Below the pieces are notes generated by a model. That model saw only the letters and a program-made list of their open reading frames with translations. It had not been told where the DNA came from and did not search any database. Made by a program: the position numbers and the translations under genes. A DNA stretch of 34,785 nt from Lachnospiraceae bacterium UBA4381 (GTDB lineage: Bacteria > Bacillota > Clostridia > Lachnospirales > Lachnospiraceae): NCBI GenBank assembly GCA_002391105.1, contig DGRT01000079.1, positions 1-34,785 of the forward strand. Direction: 5' to 3'. Position 1 is the stretch's first letter. Each line of letters starts with the position of its first letter. This document shows positions 8,259-16,034 of this stretch, in pieces.

Positions 8259-9371
8259 ATGGTGAATAATATGGAATTAAGTGCATTCAGGAAAAGAATA
8301 TTAAAGGGTGAGATGCACCTGGCAAACCGCGAGCTTCTGATGAGGGAATATGAATACTTTGCTTCGATTGCGCCGAAATCTTTTATGGACAGGTACAATA
8401 TAGGTATTGGCAGGCTCAAGAATATGCCGGGCAATCAGGCAACAGTAATAGTAATAGTGATTGCTTTGCTTATACCTCTTTGGATGGCACTGCTTTCACT
8501 GGCACTTCCGATTTTTATGGTCTTTTTTGTTGTATCTAAGATAACCAATACTTCAGGCGGAAGCCCGGAATATAAGAATTATGACTACAGAAACAGGATA
8601 GTGGCTCCAATGCTGAAGCTTTTTGATGATAGGATGGAGCTGAATTATAGATACGATCCTTATGATCTGGTAGATAATGATAAGAAAATCTATTATGATG
8701 ACGCTCTGGTCGAGGCACACATGGTAATGCCATTCAAAAAGAGGAGTATATCCCGAACCAGTTCGATGTGTTCCTATGACTGGACGAATGCAGCTAATAC
8801 AGATTCCTTCGAGTTCATCGGTCATAAGATATATTATGAATGGGAGGATGAAGATCATGATAGACATGAGGAGGTATTCTTTAGTGGTGGAATATATAAG
8901 TTTCATCTGAGCTTTTCGATAAATGGAACGGTCAACATTATGAGTACCAAGACGAAGAAGAATCTTCTGGGAATTGAGAAGGAGAAGAACCGCTTCAAGG
9001 GTATCAAGGATAAGGCTGTACAGATCATAGATACGGAAAATCATGAGTTTGCAGAAAACTTTGATACCATCGCAACCTATGATGAGGAGGCCTACCGTTT
9101 CCTTACTCCGGCAATGATAGAGACCTTGCTCCGACTTCGCAGGGATTATTTCTTTGCAATATGTATCAAGGGAAATGTTATGACAGTCACTATTGACGGC
9201 GGTTTCAGGAATGCAACTTTGAGCGCTATTAATCAGGACAAGCCATATTTTGCGCCGAAGGAACCAAGAGCTGATCTGGATAGCAAGATCAGAAGCTGCG
9301 GAAATGCGATCCTTTCAATATATGAACTAAAGGACATCCTGGATCCTGCTGGTATGTATTCCAGATTTTAG
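8259..9371 (+). CDS. DUF3137 family membrane protein
   Basis: 370 residues. A short cytoplasmic N-terminus precedes a strongly hydrophobic hairpin at about 60-94 (ATVIVIVIALLIPLWMALLS onward), followed by a soluble domain ending in MIETLLRLRRDYFF and an IDGGFRNATL strand pair; this is the DUF3137 layout. Two in-frame starts are possible, at 8259 and 8271. The later one has a GGTGA five bases upstream and may be the real start. The LemA neighbour upstream on the same strand supports the call. Function is unknown; the pair may act together at the membrane. Confidence 0.8.
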   Translation: MVNNMELSAFRKRILKGEMHLANRELLMREYEYFASIAPKSFMDRYNIGIGRLKNMPGNQATVIVIVIALLIPLWMALLSLALPIFMVFFVVSKITNTSGGSPEYKNYDYRNRIVAPMLKLFDDRMELNYRYDPYDLVDNDKKIYYDDALVEAHMVMPFKKRSISRTSSMCSYDWTNAANTDSFEFIGHKIYYEWEDEDHDRHEEVFFSGGIYKFHLSFSINGTVNIMSTKTKKNLLGIEKEKNRFKGIKDKAVQIIDTENHEFAENFDTIATYDEEAYRFLTPAMIETLLRLRRDYFFAICIKGNVMTVTIDGGFRNATLSAINQDKPYFAPKEPRADLDSKIRSCGNAILSIYELKDILDPAGMYSRF

Positions 9372-9396
9372 TTAATTATCTACAAAAAGAATAAAG

Positions 9397-9519
9397 CTAA
9401 AGCTTATATTCCATCATGGTTTTTCTAGGGGTCATCCCCATACTTTCATAGAATGTCTGGGCGGGCGTATTACCTGTCCAGACATTTAACGTCAACATGT
9501 CACAGCCCAGGTTCACAGC
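9397..9519 (-). pseudogene. C-terminal remnant of a GNAT acetyltransferase
   Basis: About 40 codons read AVNLGCDMLTLNVW, TGNTPAQTFYESMGM and end at TAA (9397-9399). This matches the last helix-strand-helix of GNAT acetyltransferases (L-x-LNV-x-x-x-N-x-x-A-x-x-FY-x-x-x-G). The acetyl-CoA-binding part is missing; the fragment starts right where REP copy B ends. The frame stays open through the REP into antisense of the EAL gene, but that upstream part is not GNAT-like. It is a decayed leftover, not a working gene. Confidence 0.7.
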
Positions 9520-9524
9520 CTTCG

Positions 9525-9551
9525 GTGACAAGGGGACTGTCCCCTTGTCAC
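9525..9551. repeat. REP palindrome copy B (near-perfect palindrome)
   Basis: GTGACAAGGGGA and TCCCCTTGTCAC are perfect arms around a CTG centre. The TGA stop of the EAL gene (9548-9550) lies inside the outer arm, and the GNAT remnant begins directly on the other side. Confidence 0.92.
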
Positions 9552-11170
9552 TCCACAACCAGTGTTGCGGACCCATATGCTTTGAGTGGTTTTCCATTTT
9601 CATCTTTTTCAAGTGTATATCTGACATGAAAGGGCACTCTCCCTACTGTCAGAGGAATGATTGCCTCAAGTGATTCTACTCCAGCTTCGAGCTGTTTATG
9701 CCAGTCACGATACATATCTGCATATTCGGGAGGAAATATTCCCTGCTCGATAGCCGGTTCCGGATAATTTTTAAGAAGCGGAGGAAAGCCCAGATCTCTC
9801 ATGCACCTGAAGCACGGTCTCATCTCTTTGGTCGCAATGGTATATTCCCACGCATAAATATTTGCCTGCTCAAATGCAGTTTTATAACGGCTTTCATCCT
9901 CGAAAAGCTGTGCCTGATGCCTCTTTTCCGCTGTTACATTCTGCACCATTGCATAGAACAGATACTCATTTTCCGCTTCTCCGATCACCCGGATATAACT
10001 TCTGATACATATTTTGTCATCGCCACAGCAGTCAGAAGAAAAATTCCTCCAACATTCACACATTTCCTCATCGCGTGTCTCTATAGCTCTTTTCATTACA
10101 CCTTCATATATAGCACGGCTATCCGCATCATGATTTTCCCAGGGATTGTGTCCTATCATATCATGCTCATTCATATTCATTCCAATTTCTTTTACATACT
10201 TACGATTTACACGAAGTATCTTCACATCCCCTGTTTCAATGCTATATGTAAATATTGCTGCACCACCGACAAAATTATTAAAGATTAAGGTCTCCATAGA
10301 ATTTGGATCCCAGAACTTTCCTGTATCCAGCATCTGAATCAGGTGCATGGCGGGAGTCAGCGGTTCATGGTCCAGCTTCTGCATTACATTTAAGAATTCC
10401 TCTTCCATAAGCGGCTTATAATAAAGATAGCCCTGAATATAATTGCAGCCCATACTCTTCATGTAGTCAGCCTGCTCAAGCGTTTCTACACCTTCTGCAA
10501 TCACCGGAGTATTTAACCATTTTGTCATCTGTACTATAGAGCTGAGAATAGTGCCGCCCCTGCCACCTATCTCACCTGAAAGAAATGCCATATCCAGCTT
10601 TATTACATCTACATCCAGATCCTTCAGGATATTAAGGGACGAATAGCCGCAGCCAAAATCATCCATTTCCACTGTGTATCCATACTCGTGAAGCTCACGC
10701 AGAACCTTGGTGATCAGCTCTGTACCGCCAATAGCTGATGATTCAGTGATTTCCAGACGCAGAAATCTGACAGGAACATCGTATTTTCTGCGAATAGCCT
10801 CTATTTCATCAACATAATTGGTATTAAATATATCATAACGGGACATATTTACCGAAATAGGTATGATATTCAATCCCTCATCCATACATTTTCTTTGAAA
10901 TGCGCAGACCGTCTCAAATATATGTATATCAGCGCGATAGATGAGATTGTTTTTTTCTAATACAGGAATAAAATCTGATGGCATCTGCACACCAAATATA
11001 GGATGCTTCCAGCGCATAAGAGCCTCAGCTCCTATCATCCTTCCTGTGGAATGATTTATCTGTGGTTGGTAATATGCATAGATATATCCATATTTAATCG
11101 CATCCTCAAATGAGCCAACCAGTTCAGACTCTAACATTTTACTATTTTCATTCTGGGTCTGAAGTGCCAT
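9548..11170 (-). CDS. EAL-domain cyclic-di-GMP phosphodiesterase with C-terminal PAS domains
   Basis: 540 residues; GGAGG is 7 bases before the ATG. Residues about 17-260 are an EAL domain with its key residues present: E49-A-L (GAEALMRW), N108 (ISVNMS), E140 (LEITES), D170-D171 (MDDFGCGYSS), K191 (VIKLD), E226/E229 (IAEGVET) and Q246 (IQGYLY). It should therefore hydrolyse c-di-GMP to pGpG. Two PAS-like regions follow (about 285-405 and 420-540). The protein ends at KAYGSATLVVE, near the end of a PAS fold, with its stop codon supplied by REP copy B, so some C-terminal sequence may have been lost. No membrane segment is seen; it is cytosolic. Confidence 0.92.
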   Translation of the reverse strand: MALQTQNENSKMLESELVGSFEDAIKYGYIYAYYQPQINHSTGRMIGAEALMRWKHPIFGVQMPSDFIPVLEKNNLIYRADIHIFETVCAFQRKCMDEGLNIIPISVNMSRYDIFNTNYVDEIEAIRRKYDVPVRFLRLEITESSAIGGTELITKVLRELHEYGYTVEMDDFGCGYSSLNILKDLDVDVIKLDMAFLSGEIGGRGGTILSSIVQMTKWLNTPVIAEGVETLEQADYMKSMGCNYIQGYLYYKPLMEEEFLNVMQKLDHEPLTPAMHLIQMLDTGKFWDPNSMETLIFNNFVGGAAIFTYSIETGDVKILRVNRKYVKEIGMNMNEHDMIGHNPWENHDADSRAIYEGVMKRAIETRDEEMCECWRNFSSDCCGDDKICIRSYIRVIGEAENEYLFYAMVQNVTAEKRHQAQLFEDESRYKTAFEQANIYAWEYTIATKEMRPCFRCMRDLGFPPLLKNYPEPAIEQGIFPPEYADMYRDWHKQLEAGVESLEAIIPLTVGRVPFHVRYTLEKDENGKPLKAYGSATLVVE

Positions 11171-11191
11171 AATACAACCTCCTCATTCATG

Positions 11192-11230
11192 GTGACAAGG
11201 GTGGTGACAAGGGGACAGGCACCCTGTCAC
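11192..11230. repeat. REP palindrome copy C with a partial tandem copy
   Basis: A full 27-bp copy spans 11204-11230 (right arm CCCTGTCAC, one change). A truncated left arm, GTGACAAGGG, precedes it at 11192-11201. It lies 22-60 bases upstream of the EAL start codon, so it is probably in that gene's 5' leader. The rest of the gap to 11492 has one promoter (11423-11451) and no gene. Confidence 0.88.
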
Positions 11231-11422
11231 ATATATTTTAACAGTTTTATGTTTGTAGTGCTATATAATTTTTATGAATTACTTATGATTAATTGCTAAA
11301 GCCATATCCCATGGGAGACTATTATCAAAATGCTATAATCATCGACAACTTCAAATGTGGTTAATGGCGCTTTGATAATCAGGTATTGCATATAAGTTTT
11401 TTTATTTTATATTTTAAGTTCA

Positions 11423-11451
11423 ATGACAACTCCTGAATACTGAGTTATGAT
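11423..11451 (+). promoter_or_regulatory. Probable promoter of the second XRE gene
   Basis: ATGACA (11423-11428), 17 bases, TATGAT (11446-11451). The spacer region holds an AACTC/GAGTT inverted pair with 9 bases between the arms, a possible operator for autoregulation by the HTH protein. Confidence 0.5.
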
Positions 11452-11492
11452 TATAAGTAGTCAGCTTCATACGTATTAAGGAGGATCCAGAT

Positions 11493-11792
11493 ATGCCACC
11501 ATTAATTGATTATGAGAAAACCGGAAACAGAATCAGGTTCCTGATGAAGATAAATGAGATCACTCCCAAGGATGTACAGGATTATATAGGCCTATCCTGT
11601 GTTCAGACCATATATCACTGGATGAGTGGTATCAGCATCCCAAAAACAGAGCACCTCTACATGCTAAGCGGACTTATGAATGTAGATATGGATGCTATGA
11701 TCTGTGGAGACAGGGACAAATATAGCAATCAGGAGAAAAAAGAAAAGATTATGACCATTGTTAAGGTTATGTTTAACAACGAAGAAATGTGA
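11493..11792 (+). CDS. Small XRE-type helix-turn-helix protein
   Basis: 99 residues; AAGGAGG precedes the ATG. The segment from about 12 to 70 fits an HTH (NRIRFLMKINEITPKDVQDY, then LSCVQTIYHWMSGISIPK and LYMLSGLMNV). The C-terminus is charged and helical. The stop codon TGA (11790-11792) lies in a partial REP arm (GTGACAAGGG at 11789-11798), so the reading frame now ends in the repeat. It is likely a DNA-binding regulator; its target is unknown and an operator-like inverted repeat sits in its own promoter. Confidence 0.75.
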   Translation: MPPLIDYEKTGNRIRFLMKINEITPKDVQDYIGLSCVQTIYHWMSGISIPKTEHLYMLSGLMNVDMDAMICGDRDKYSNQEKKEKIMTIVKVMFNNEEM

Positions 11793-11801
11793 CAAGGGAA
11801 T

Positions 11802-11828
11802 GTGACAAGGGGACAGGCACCTTGTCAC
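11802..11828. repeat. REP palindrome copy D
   Basis: A full 27-bp copy with arms GTGACAAGG and CCTTGTCAC, 4 bases from the RAYT stop codon and next to a partial copy (11789-11799). It is in inverted orientation to copy E on the other side of the RAYT gene. Confidence 0.92.
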
Positions 11829-11832
11829 ATTT

Positions 11833-12567
11833 TCATTTTATTCTCTGAATAGTACCTTTATTTATTCCTGTTAGGCGTTCTATCTGTCTGATACTAAGTT
11901 TCATTTTTCTCATTTCTCTTACATACTCATCCCTCATATCTCTTGTCATTTTTATTATATCGTTGACATCAACATTTAACATATCCTTTATCCTTCGAGC
12001 CGCCTTATCATCCCCCATTCTTTCATTATCATAATCTATGCACTCATGATCCTTATGTTCTCTACTAAGCGACACAAATCGTTCCTTTCCCCCAATCAAC
12101 AGCAGAAAATCCTTCGTATTAACAATCCCGTATTCTTCCACATATTCTCTATAACTGCTCCATTTATACTTATCCACATCACATATCCCTGCCTTAACAG
12201 GATTATCGTGAATGTAAAGAATCACATTGATAAAATATGACTCATCCTCAACCGCCTCACTTCGAAATCTGTTTTGAAACAAATGTCCCACTCTGTCATA
12301 TTTTGCATTGAAATACCTCGCATAATTAGTCTCCAGTCTATTCATAATTTCCCCTGGTTTGCCTTCTGTTTTTACGAGTAAATGAAAATGATTATCCATA
12401 AGGCAATACGCTAATATATCAAAATCCATTTCTTTCCTACACTTTATCAGCATTTTCAAGAAAACCTTATAGTCCATCTCTTCTTCAAATATTATTTGTT
12501 TCCCAACTCCACGATTTATAATATGGTAAATACCTGTACATGAATTTCCTCTTGCTTTTCTAGCCAT
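11833..12567 (-). CDS. REP-associated tyrosine transposase (Y1/HUH, RAYT)
   Basis: 244 residues from the ATG at 12565-12567, which has GGAGG about 7 bases upstream; a TTG directly before it is also in frame. The N-terminus ARKARGNSCTGIYHIINRG is typical of RAYTs. The HUH metal site is in LMDNHFHLLVKT (His at about 60 and 62). The likely catalytic tyrosine (about 118) is in ILYIHDNPVKAG. FQNRFRSEAVED is also family-typical. A C-terminal HTH, LSIRQIERLTGINKGTIQ, is present. The enzyme should nick and join single-stranded DNA at REP hairpins through a 5'-phosphotyrosine link. Flanking inverted REPs and nine further copies in the window support the pairing. The gene is intact. Confidence 0.92.
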   Translation of the reverse strand: MARKARGNSCTGIYHIINRGVGKQIIFEEEMDYKVFLKMLIKCRKEMDFDILAYCLMDNHFHLLVKTEGKPGEIMNRLETNYARYFNAKYDRVGHLFQNRFRSEAVEDESYFINVILYIHDNPVKAGICDVDKYKWSSYREYVEEYGIVNTKDFLLLIGGKERFVSLSREHKDHECIDYDNERMGDDKAARRIKDMLNVDVNDIIKMTRDMRDEYVREMRKMKLSIRQIERLTGINKGTIQRIK

Positions 12568-12579
12568 CAAATCCCTCCT

Positions 12580-15438
12580 TCAATGTGACAAGGTGCCTGT
12601 CCCCTTGTCACCAATTATCATTGCGCCATTTTGGTCTGTTCTGTAAATATTTGAGCCTGCCTCATTAATGCGTTCTATTGTCTCTGCTGCAGGATGACCA
12701 TACAGATTACTGTTCGCAACAGATATGATCGTAATATCGGGCGCATACTCCGATAGAAAATCCGAACTTCCGGAATATTTAGAACCATGATGAGGACACT
12801 TCAGTATTCTTATATGATTATCCTCTTTACCCGACTGTTCTCTCTTAACTGCCTTCTCTTCCCCCAGCACCCCTCTCTCAACCAGCTTCTCTTCTACTTC
12901 GCTCCCTATATCCCCGGTATATAAAATCTCTATATCCCTGTACCTGAACCTCAAAACCAGCGAGTAATCATTTCCACTATGATCTCCCTCCTCCTCAAGT
13001 CCCGGATAAAGCACCTCCCATTTTCCATCTACCATATCCCCCTCTGACAATCCAATCACATTATTCTGACCATTTATCGATGCCTCTCCCTGTTCCGGAT
13101 ACACTGAATCATCCTTCAAAAATGCCCTCAGAAGCTCCTCACAGTTTTCGTCCACCTCAGTACCCTTTGCCAGTGCGATACTGCGAACCTTTATCCCATA
13201 CCTGTCACCATTTTCCAGAAGATAAATGATTCCATTTATATGATCCGTATCTGTATGTGAAATAAATACGCACTCGATATCGCTCATTCCATAATATTTA
13301 AGTGCCGGTATGAGCACATACTGCCCCACACTATCACTGCTTGTCGAACCACAATCGACTATATAGTTTCTTCCATCTACATGAATTATGGAACCATCCC
13401 CCTGCCCCACATCCAGAAAGACCACCTGATTACAACATGAGTTATATAGCTTTACACCGAATACATTTATTAAAAATATGACCAGACAACCAGATATAAA
13501 TGCTACCGTCCGCTTTATTTGAGATGCGGATTTGCCTCCATCTCCATTGCTCATCCTTGTGCTCCGGCTGCTCTTATCACTAAACCATTTACTAATCTTC
13601 CACTTTCTCCTATGAAACCTTCCTCTCCCAAACATATATCGCATAAACAGTTTTTCCAGCACAGCTCTGAAACCAGCTTTGGACAGTCTCCCTCTAAATA
13701 TGAGCCAGCACAGCCAGCACGCCCCCGCTATCACAACATATTGGAACGCCAGCAGCCAGCCTTCTATATGTCCTGTCACTATAACTGCTCCGGGAATACT
13801 GAGCAGAAGACCACACATTAATTTGTAAAATGCAATTATCAGCCTGCATATAAATACAACCCCTTTTATCAGCCACGCTATATAGAAAACTCCACCAAAT
13901 ACCGCCACAACCATCCCCAGCGACACAAGAACCGTAAGCAGTGGTATCACCAGCATATTCAGAATAAGTGCCAGCATGGGAACCTCATAATTACTATAAA
14001 TAATCAGCGGAAGCATCCAGAGACTAATCGATACAGAAATAAAAAGTCCCTTCATCCATCCCCTTAGCCGATACTTCATCCTTTGTGATAGATCATCAAA
14101 ACCCTTTTTTCCATATATCAGATCATAAAATGCATTTCCCGTTACCACACCAACAACCGCCACAAAGCTCATCCACATGCCTGTTGCCATTAGCGAGTCC
14201 GGTCTGAACAAAGCCATTATGAGAAGCGCCTCCATCATAGCTGTCGGCATATCGGGAGACCTTTTAAATATAAAAGCCAGCCTGCTCACTGTCAGCATCA
14301 GGACAGCCCTGACCGTAGCCTCTGAAAATCCGGTCATCAGCCCATAAAGCCACAAAAATGCGATTACCAGCGCCATCGAAATCTGCTTTCTGATCTTGAG
14401 CTTACTAAGCAGTTTCTCCACGATTCCTGCTATAAGTGCCACATGAAGTCCGGATATTGCTAATATATGAGCTATCCCGCTCCTCTGAAACAAAAGCTTT
14501 GTATCATTTCCAAGTCCATCTCTGTCTCCCAGTAACATGGTCGATAGCAGCGCCGCATCCTCTCCGAACCAGAGTTCCAGATTCTCCCTCAGTCTCATTC
14601 TTATTTTGTATAGAAAATGCGAAAGATGGTTTACTTTATCTTTTCTTATTTCGATATAGTCCGGCTCAACCTGATAGCGTATCCCTTTACCGGAGTAATA
14701 CTTCTCCATATCCATCGCCCCAGGGTTAGTAGCACCCTGCAACTTACTAAGGTGTCCCTTTAGAATGATATATTTGCCTGTTTCTAAGTCATTTAATAAA
14801 TCCGCTTCCTCTTTTATATACATGAGCATCTTTCCGGCTTTTGTTTTAAGTATCACACGTTTTCCATATGTAACCGTTTCAACTCTCTCGATATATACAT
14901 CTTCCTGAGTAATATACATATTACCTTCGCAATCACCCGACTCCCCATACACACTTTTCCCATCTTTCGGCTCCCCATACGCTTCTCCCCCATCCTTCGA
15001 CTCCCCATATACACTTTCCCCATTACCTGTTTCCTTACCAGATAGTTCTTTCTCAGTTTCTACGCTTTTAGCGCTATTCCTCACATCCACATATTCATTT
15101 TCATCAAAAGCAGAACTTTCCAGTTCAGTAACATTTTCCCGCTCCTCCTCATAATATCCATATCCCCACAAATATCCGAAAGTCATAAACAGATTAATGA
15201 GAAATAAAAAAAGCAACAAATCCGAGCATTTTTTTTGCGCAGTCTTATTGCTTTCAATTTTTGATATAACAATTTTTAGAACATCCGAATATCTGATGCT
15301 TATTATAAAATATAATATTTCACATGTTATAAATACTATTAGTAAAAACATAGCACCATGAAAGTTATTTTCCATGAGAATGTATAACACTTCTCCGAGT
15401 ACCATGCTCCCACCCATAACAAGAAGTGGTCGCTTCAT
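12580..15438 (-). CDS. comEC: ComEC/Rec2 DNA-uptake channel with C-terminal metallo-beta-lactamase-like domain
   Basis: 952 residues, close to the usual 700-950. AAGGAGG precedes the ATG. Two or three membrane segments (about 5-90) lead into a periplasmic OB-fold-like region (about 170-265), then the competence domain (about 290-580: ILAISGLHVALIAGIVEKL, then LYGLMTGFSEATVRAVLM) with multiple membrane helices. The C-terminal metallo-beta-lactamase-like domain has FLDVGQGD (674-681), SHTDTDH (728-734), YTGDIGS and CPHHGS (881-886). ComEC carries single-stranded DNA across the membrane, and the C-terminal domain is thought to degrade the other strand. The last ten residues (GDKGTGTLSH) are translated from REP copy E. 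A 10-residue repeat lies at about 139-168. Promoter at 15560-15588. Confidence 0.95.
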   Translation of the reverse strand: MKRPLLVMGGSMVLGEVLYILMENNFHGAMFLLIVFITCEILYFIISIRYSDVLKIVISKIESNKTAQKKCSDLLLFLFLINLFMTFGYLWGYGYYEEERENVTELESSAFDENEYVDVRNSAKSVETEKELSGKETGNGESVYGESKDGGEAYGEPKDGKSVYGESGDCEGNMYITQEDVYIERVETVTYGKRVILKTKAGKMLMYIKEEADLLNDLETGKYIILKGHLSKLQGATNPGAMDMEKYYSGKGIRYQVEPDYIEIRKDKVNHLSHFLYKIRMRLRENLELWFGEDAALLSTMLLGDRDGLGNDTKLLFQRSGIAHILAISGLHVALIAGIVEKLLSKLKIRKQISMALVIAFLWLYGLMTGFSEATVRAVLMLTVSRLAFIFKRSPDMPTAMMEALLIMALFRPDSLMATGMWMSFVAVVGVVTGNAFYDLIYGKKGFDDLSQRMKYRLRGWMKGLFISVSISLWMLPLIIYSNYEVPMLALILNMLVIPLLTVLVSLGMVVAVFGGVFYIAWLIKGVVFICRLIIAFYKLMCGLLLSIPGAVIVTGHIEGWLLAFQYVVIAGACWLCWLIFRGRLSKAGFRAVLEKLFMRYMFGRGRFHRRKWKISKWFSDKSSRSTRMSNGDGGKSASQIKRTVAFISGCLVIFLINVFGVKLYNSCCNQVVFLDVGQGDGSIIHVDGRNYIVDCGSTSSDSVGQYVLIPALKYYGMSDIECVFISHTDTDHINGIIYLLENGDRYGIKVRSIALAKGTEVDENCEELLRAFLKDDSVYPEQGEASINGQNNVIGLSEGDMVDGKWEVLYPGLEEEGDHSGNDYSLVLRFRYRDIEILYTGDIGSEVEEKLVERGVLGEEKAVKREQSGKEDNHIRILKCPHHGSKYSGSSDFLSEYAPDITIISVANSNLYGHPAAETIERINEAGSNIYRTDQNGAMIIGDKGTGTLSH
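12585..12611. repeat. REP palindrome copy E
   Basis: Reverse orientation relative to copy D. It lies entirely within the comEC reading frame, which it ends with GDKGTGTLSH. It is 17 bases upstream of the RAYT start codon. Confidence 0.92.
14939..15028 (-). repeat. comEC: 30-bp minisatellite in comEC
   Basis: Three copies (14939-14968, 14969-14998, 14999-15028) share the core CTCCCCATA. They encode repeats around VYGES, AYGEP and VYGES in the loop between the first membrane helices and the OB-fold-like region. The frame is preserved, so copy number could change without breaking the gene. Confidence 0.8.
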
Positions 15439-15467
15439 CTATATCCTCCTTACACTGACATACCTAT

Positions 15468-15540
15468 GTGACAAGGGGACAGGCACTTTGTCACATTTGG
15501 TGACAGGGGGACAGGCACCTTGTCACCAGCCACCTTGTCA
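15468..15540. repeat. REP palindrome copies F1 and F2 plus a partial arm, in the comEC leader
   Basis: F1 spans 15468-15494 (right arm CTTTGTCAC) and F2 spans 15500-15526 (left arm GTGACAGGG); both are 27 bp. A partial right arm, CACCTTGTCA, follows at 15531-15540. All lie between the promoter at 15560-15588 and the comEC start, so they would be transcribed into its leader RNA. Confidence 0.9.
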
Positions 15541-15559
15541 TACTTTTAAACTTTTGACC

Positions 15560-15588
15560 ATGATATGCCAAGCGCATACAGTTGTCAA
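15560..15588 (-). promoter_or_regulatory. Strong sigma-70-type promoter for comEC
   Basis: Minus strand: perfect TTGACA (15583-15588), 17 bases, TATCAT (15560-15565). It points toward comEC, giving a leader of about 115 bases that carries two full REP hairpins. Confidence 0.78.
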
Positions 15589-15631
15589 TGGGTATTTTTA
15601 GACACAATATCCACCTTTCTGCCACAGGAAT

Positions 15632-15698
15632 GTGACAGGGGGACAGGCACTTTGTCACATAGTCACATTTGGTAACAGGGGGACAGGCACCTTGTCAC
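15632..15698. repeat. REP palindrome copies G and H
   Basis: G spans 15632-15658 (arms GTGACAGGG / CTTTGTCAC); H spans 15672-15698 (left arm GTAACAGGG, right arm CCTTGTCAC). They are same-orientation neighbours 13 bases apart, upstream of the comEC promoter. Both have drifted in one arm. Confidence 0.88.
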
Positions 15699-15792
15699 AT
15701 ACACACCGATTGCTTCGGCGTCGTCTTCGTAATTGTCAAGGATTGCTTTCAATTATTTAACTGTCATAGTTGATTTTCCCCTTTTTTAGAGT

Positions 15793-15834
15793 AAAAAAAT
15801 ACAGGATGACCGTAATTATTTACAGCCACCCTGT
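15793..15834 (-). terminator. Rho-independent terminator of the small secreted peptide gene
   Basis: Minus strand: ACAGGGTGGCTGTAA pairs with TTACGGTCATCCTGT (three G-U pairs) around an ATAA loop, followed by A and seven T residues. It is 13 bases beyond the stop codon of the peptide gene. Confidence 0.85.
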
Positions 15835-15847
15835 TTTATTGGATAAG

Positions 15848-16006
15848 TTACTGCACAGCACCGCCGCCATCACAGCTGTAATACCAGCCGGTTGCATCAC
15901 TGTTCCAAGAACCGGAAGCTGCAAATGCTGTCGCACCCTGCATCAAGATAGCAGCAGACACCCCCACAAATAACGCCTTTGTAACAATTCCTTTTCTCAT
16001 TCTCAT
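15848..16006 (-). CDS. Very small secreted peptide (52 residues) with a wall-binding-repeat-like tail
   Basis: Reads MRMRKGIVTKALFVGVSAAI, then LMQGATAFAASGSW, then NSDATGWYYSCDGGGAVQ and TAA. A classic signal peptide (positive start, hydrophobic core, cleavage near AFA-A) is followed by a mature part of only about 23 residues. SW-N-SDATGWYY resembles the start of a choline-binding-like wall repeat, as in the protein at the left edge. The start is at 16006 or 16000; the ribosome site is weak. The strong terminator just downstream suggests a real transcription unit. It could be a truncated wall-binding protein or a real secreted peptide. Confidence 0.6.
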   Translation of the reverse strand: MRMRKGIVTKALFVGVSAAILMQGATAFAASGSWNSDATGWYYSCDGGGAVQ

Positions 16007-16034
16007 AATCAACTTAACTGTGCAATGTGAAAAT

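Larger units (their letters stand above)
11802..12611 (-). mobile_element. RAYT unit bracketed by inverted REP copies
   Basis: An 810-bp segment containing one tyrosine transposase gene, with REP copies D and E as mirror-image ends. It is wedged between the 3' ends of the XRE gene and comEC, which converge on it. No target-site duplication was identified. RAYTs are usually domesticated single-copy genes that act on REP elements elsewhere, so this may not be an autonomously moving element. Confidence 0.65.

Noticed and set aside
9520..9627. Extension of the GNAT-like frame to a 76-residue gene
   Set aside because: The upstream part is antisense to the EAL gene and passes through a REP; only the last 40 codons resemble GNAT.
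11833..12567. Ordinary IS200/IS605 transposase
   Set aside because: Length, the NPVKAG region, the C-terminal HTH and the flanking REP palindromes fit a RAYT; no TnpB gene or IS200/IS605 subterminal hairpins were seen.
15468..15698. CRISPR-like cluster of repeats
   Set aside because: Only four full copies, unequal gaps (5 to more than 100 bases), no spacers of constant length, no cas genes; the same palindrome is scattered over 20 kb and fits REP elements.
15700..15760. Possible coding remnant on the minus strand (AILDNYEDDAEAIGV)
   Set aside because: Only about 20 codons read well, no family is recognised, and the same bases can form short CCGA/TCGG hairpins; too little to call.
15770..15973. 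67-codon open frame on the plus strand
   Set aside because: It is antisense to the small secreted peptide gene and its terminator, and has no ribosome site.
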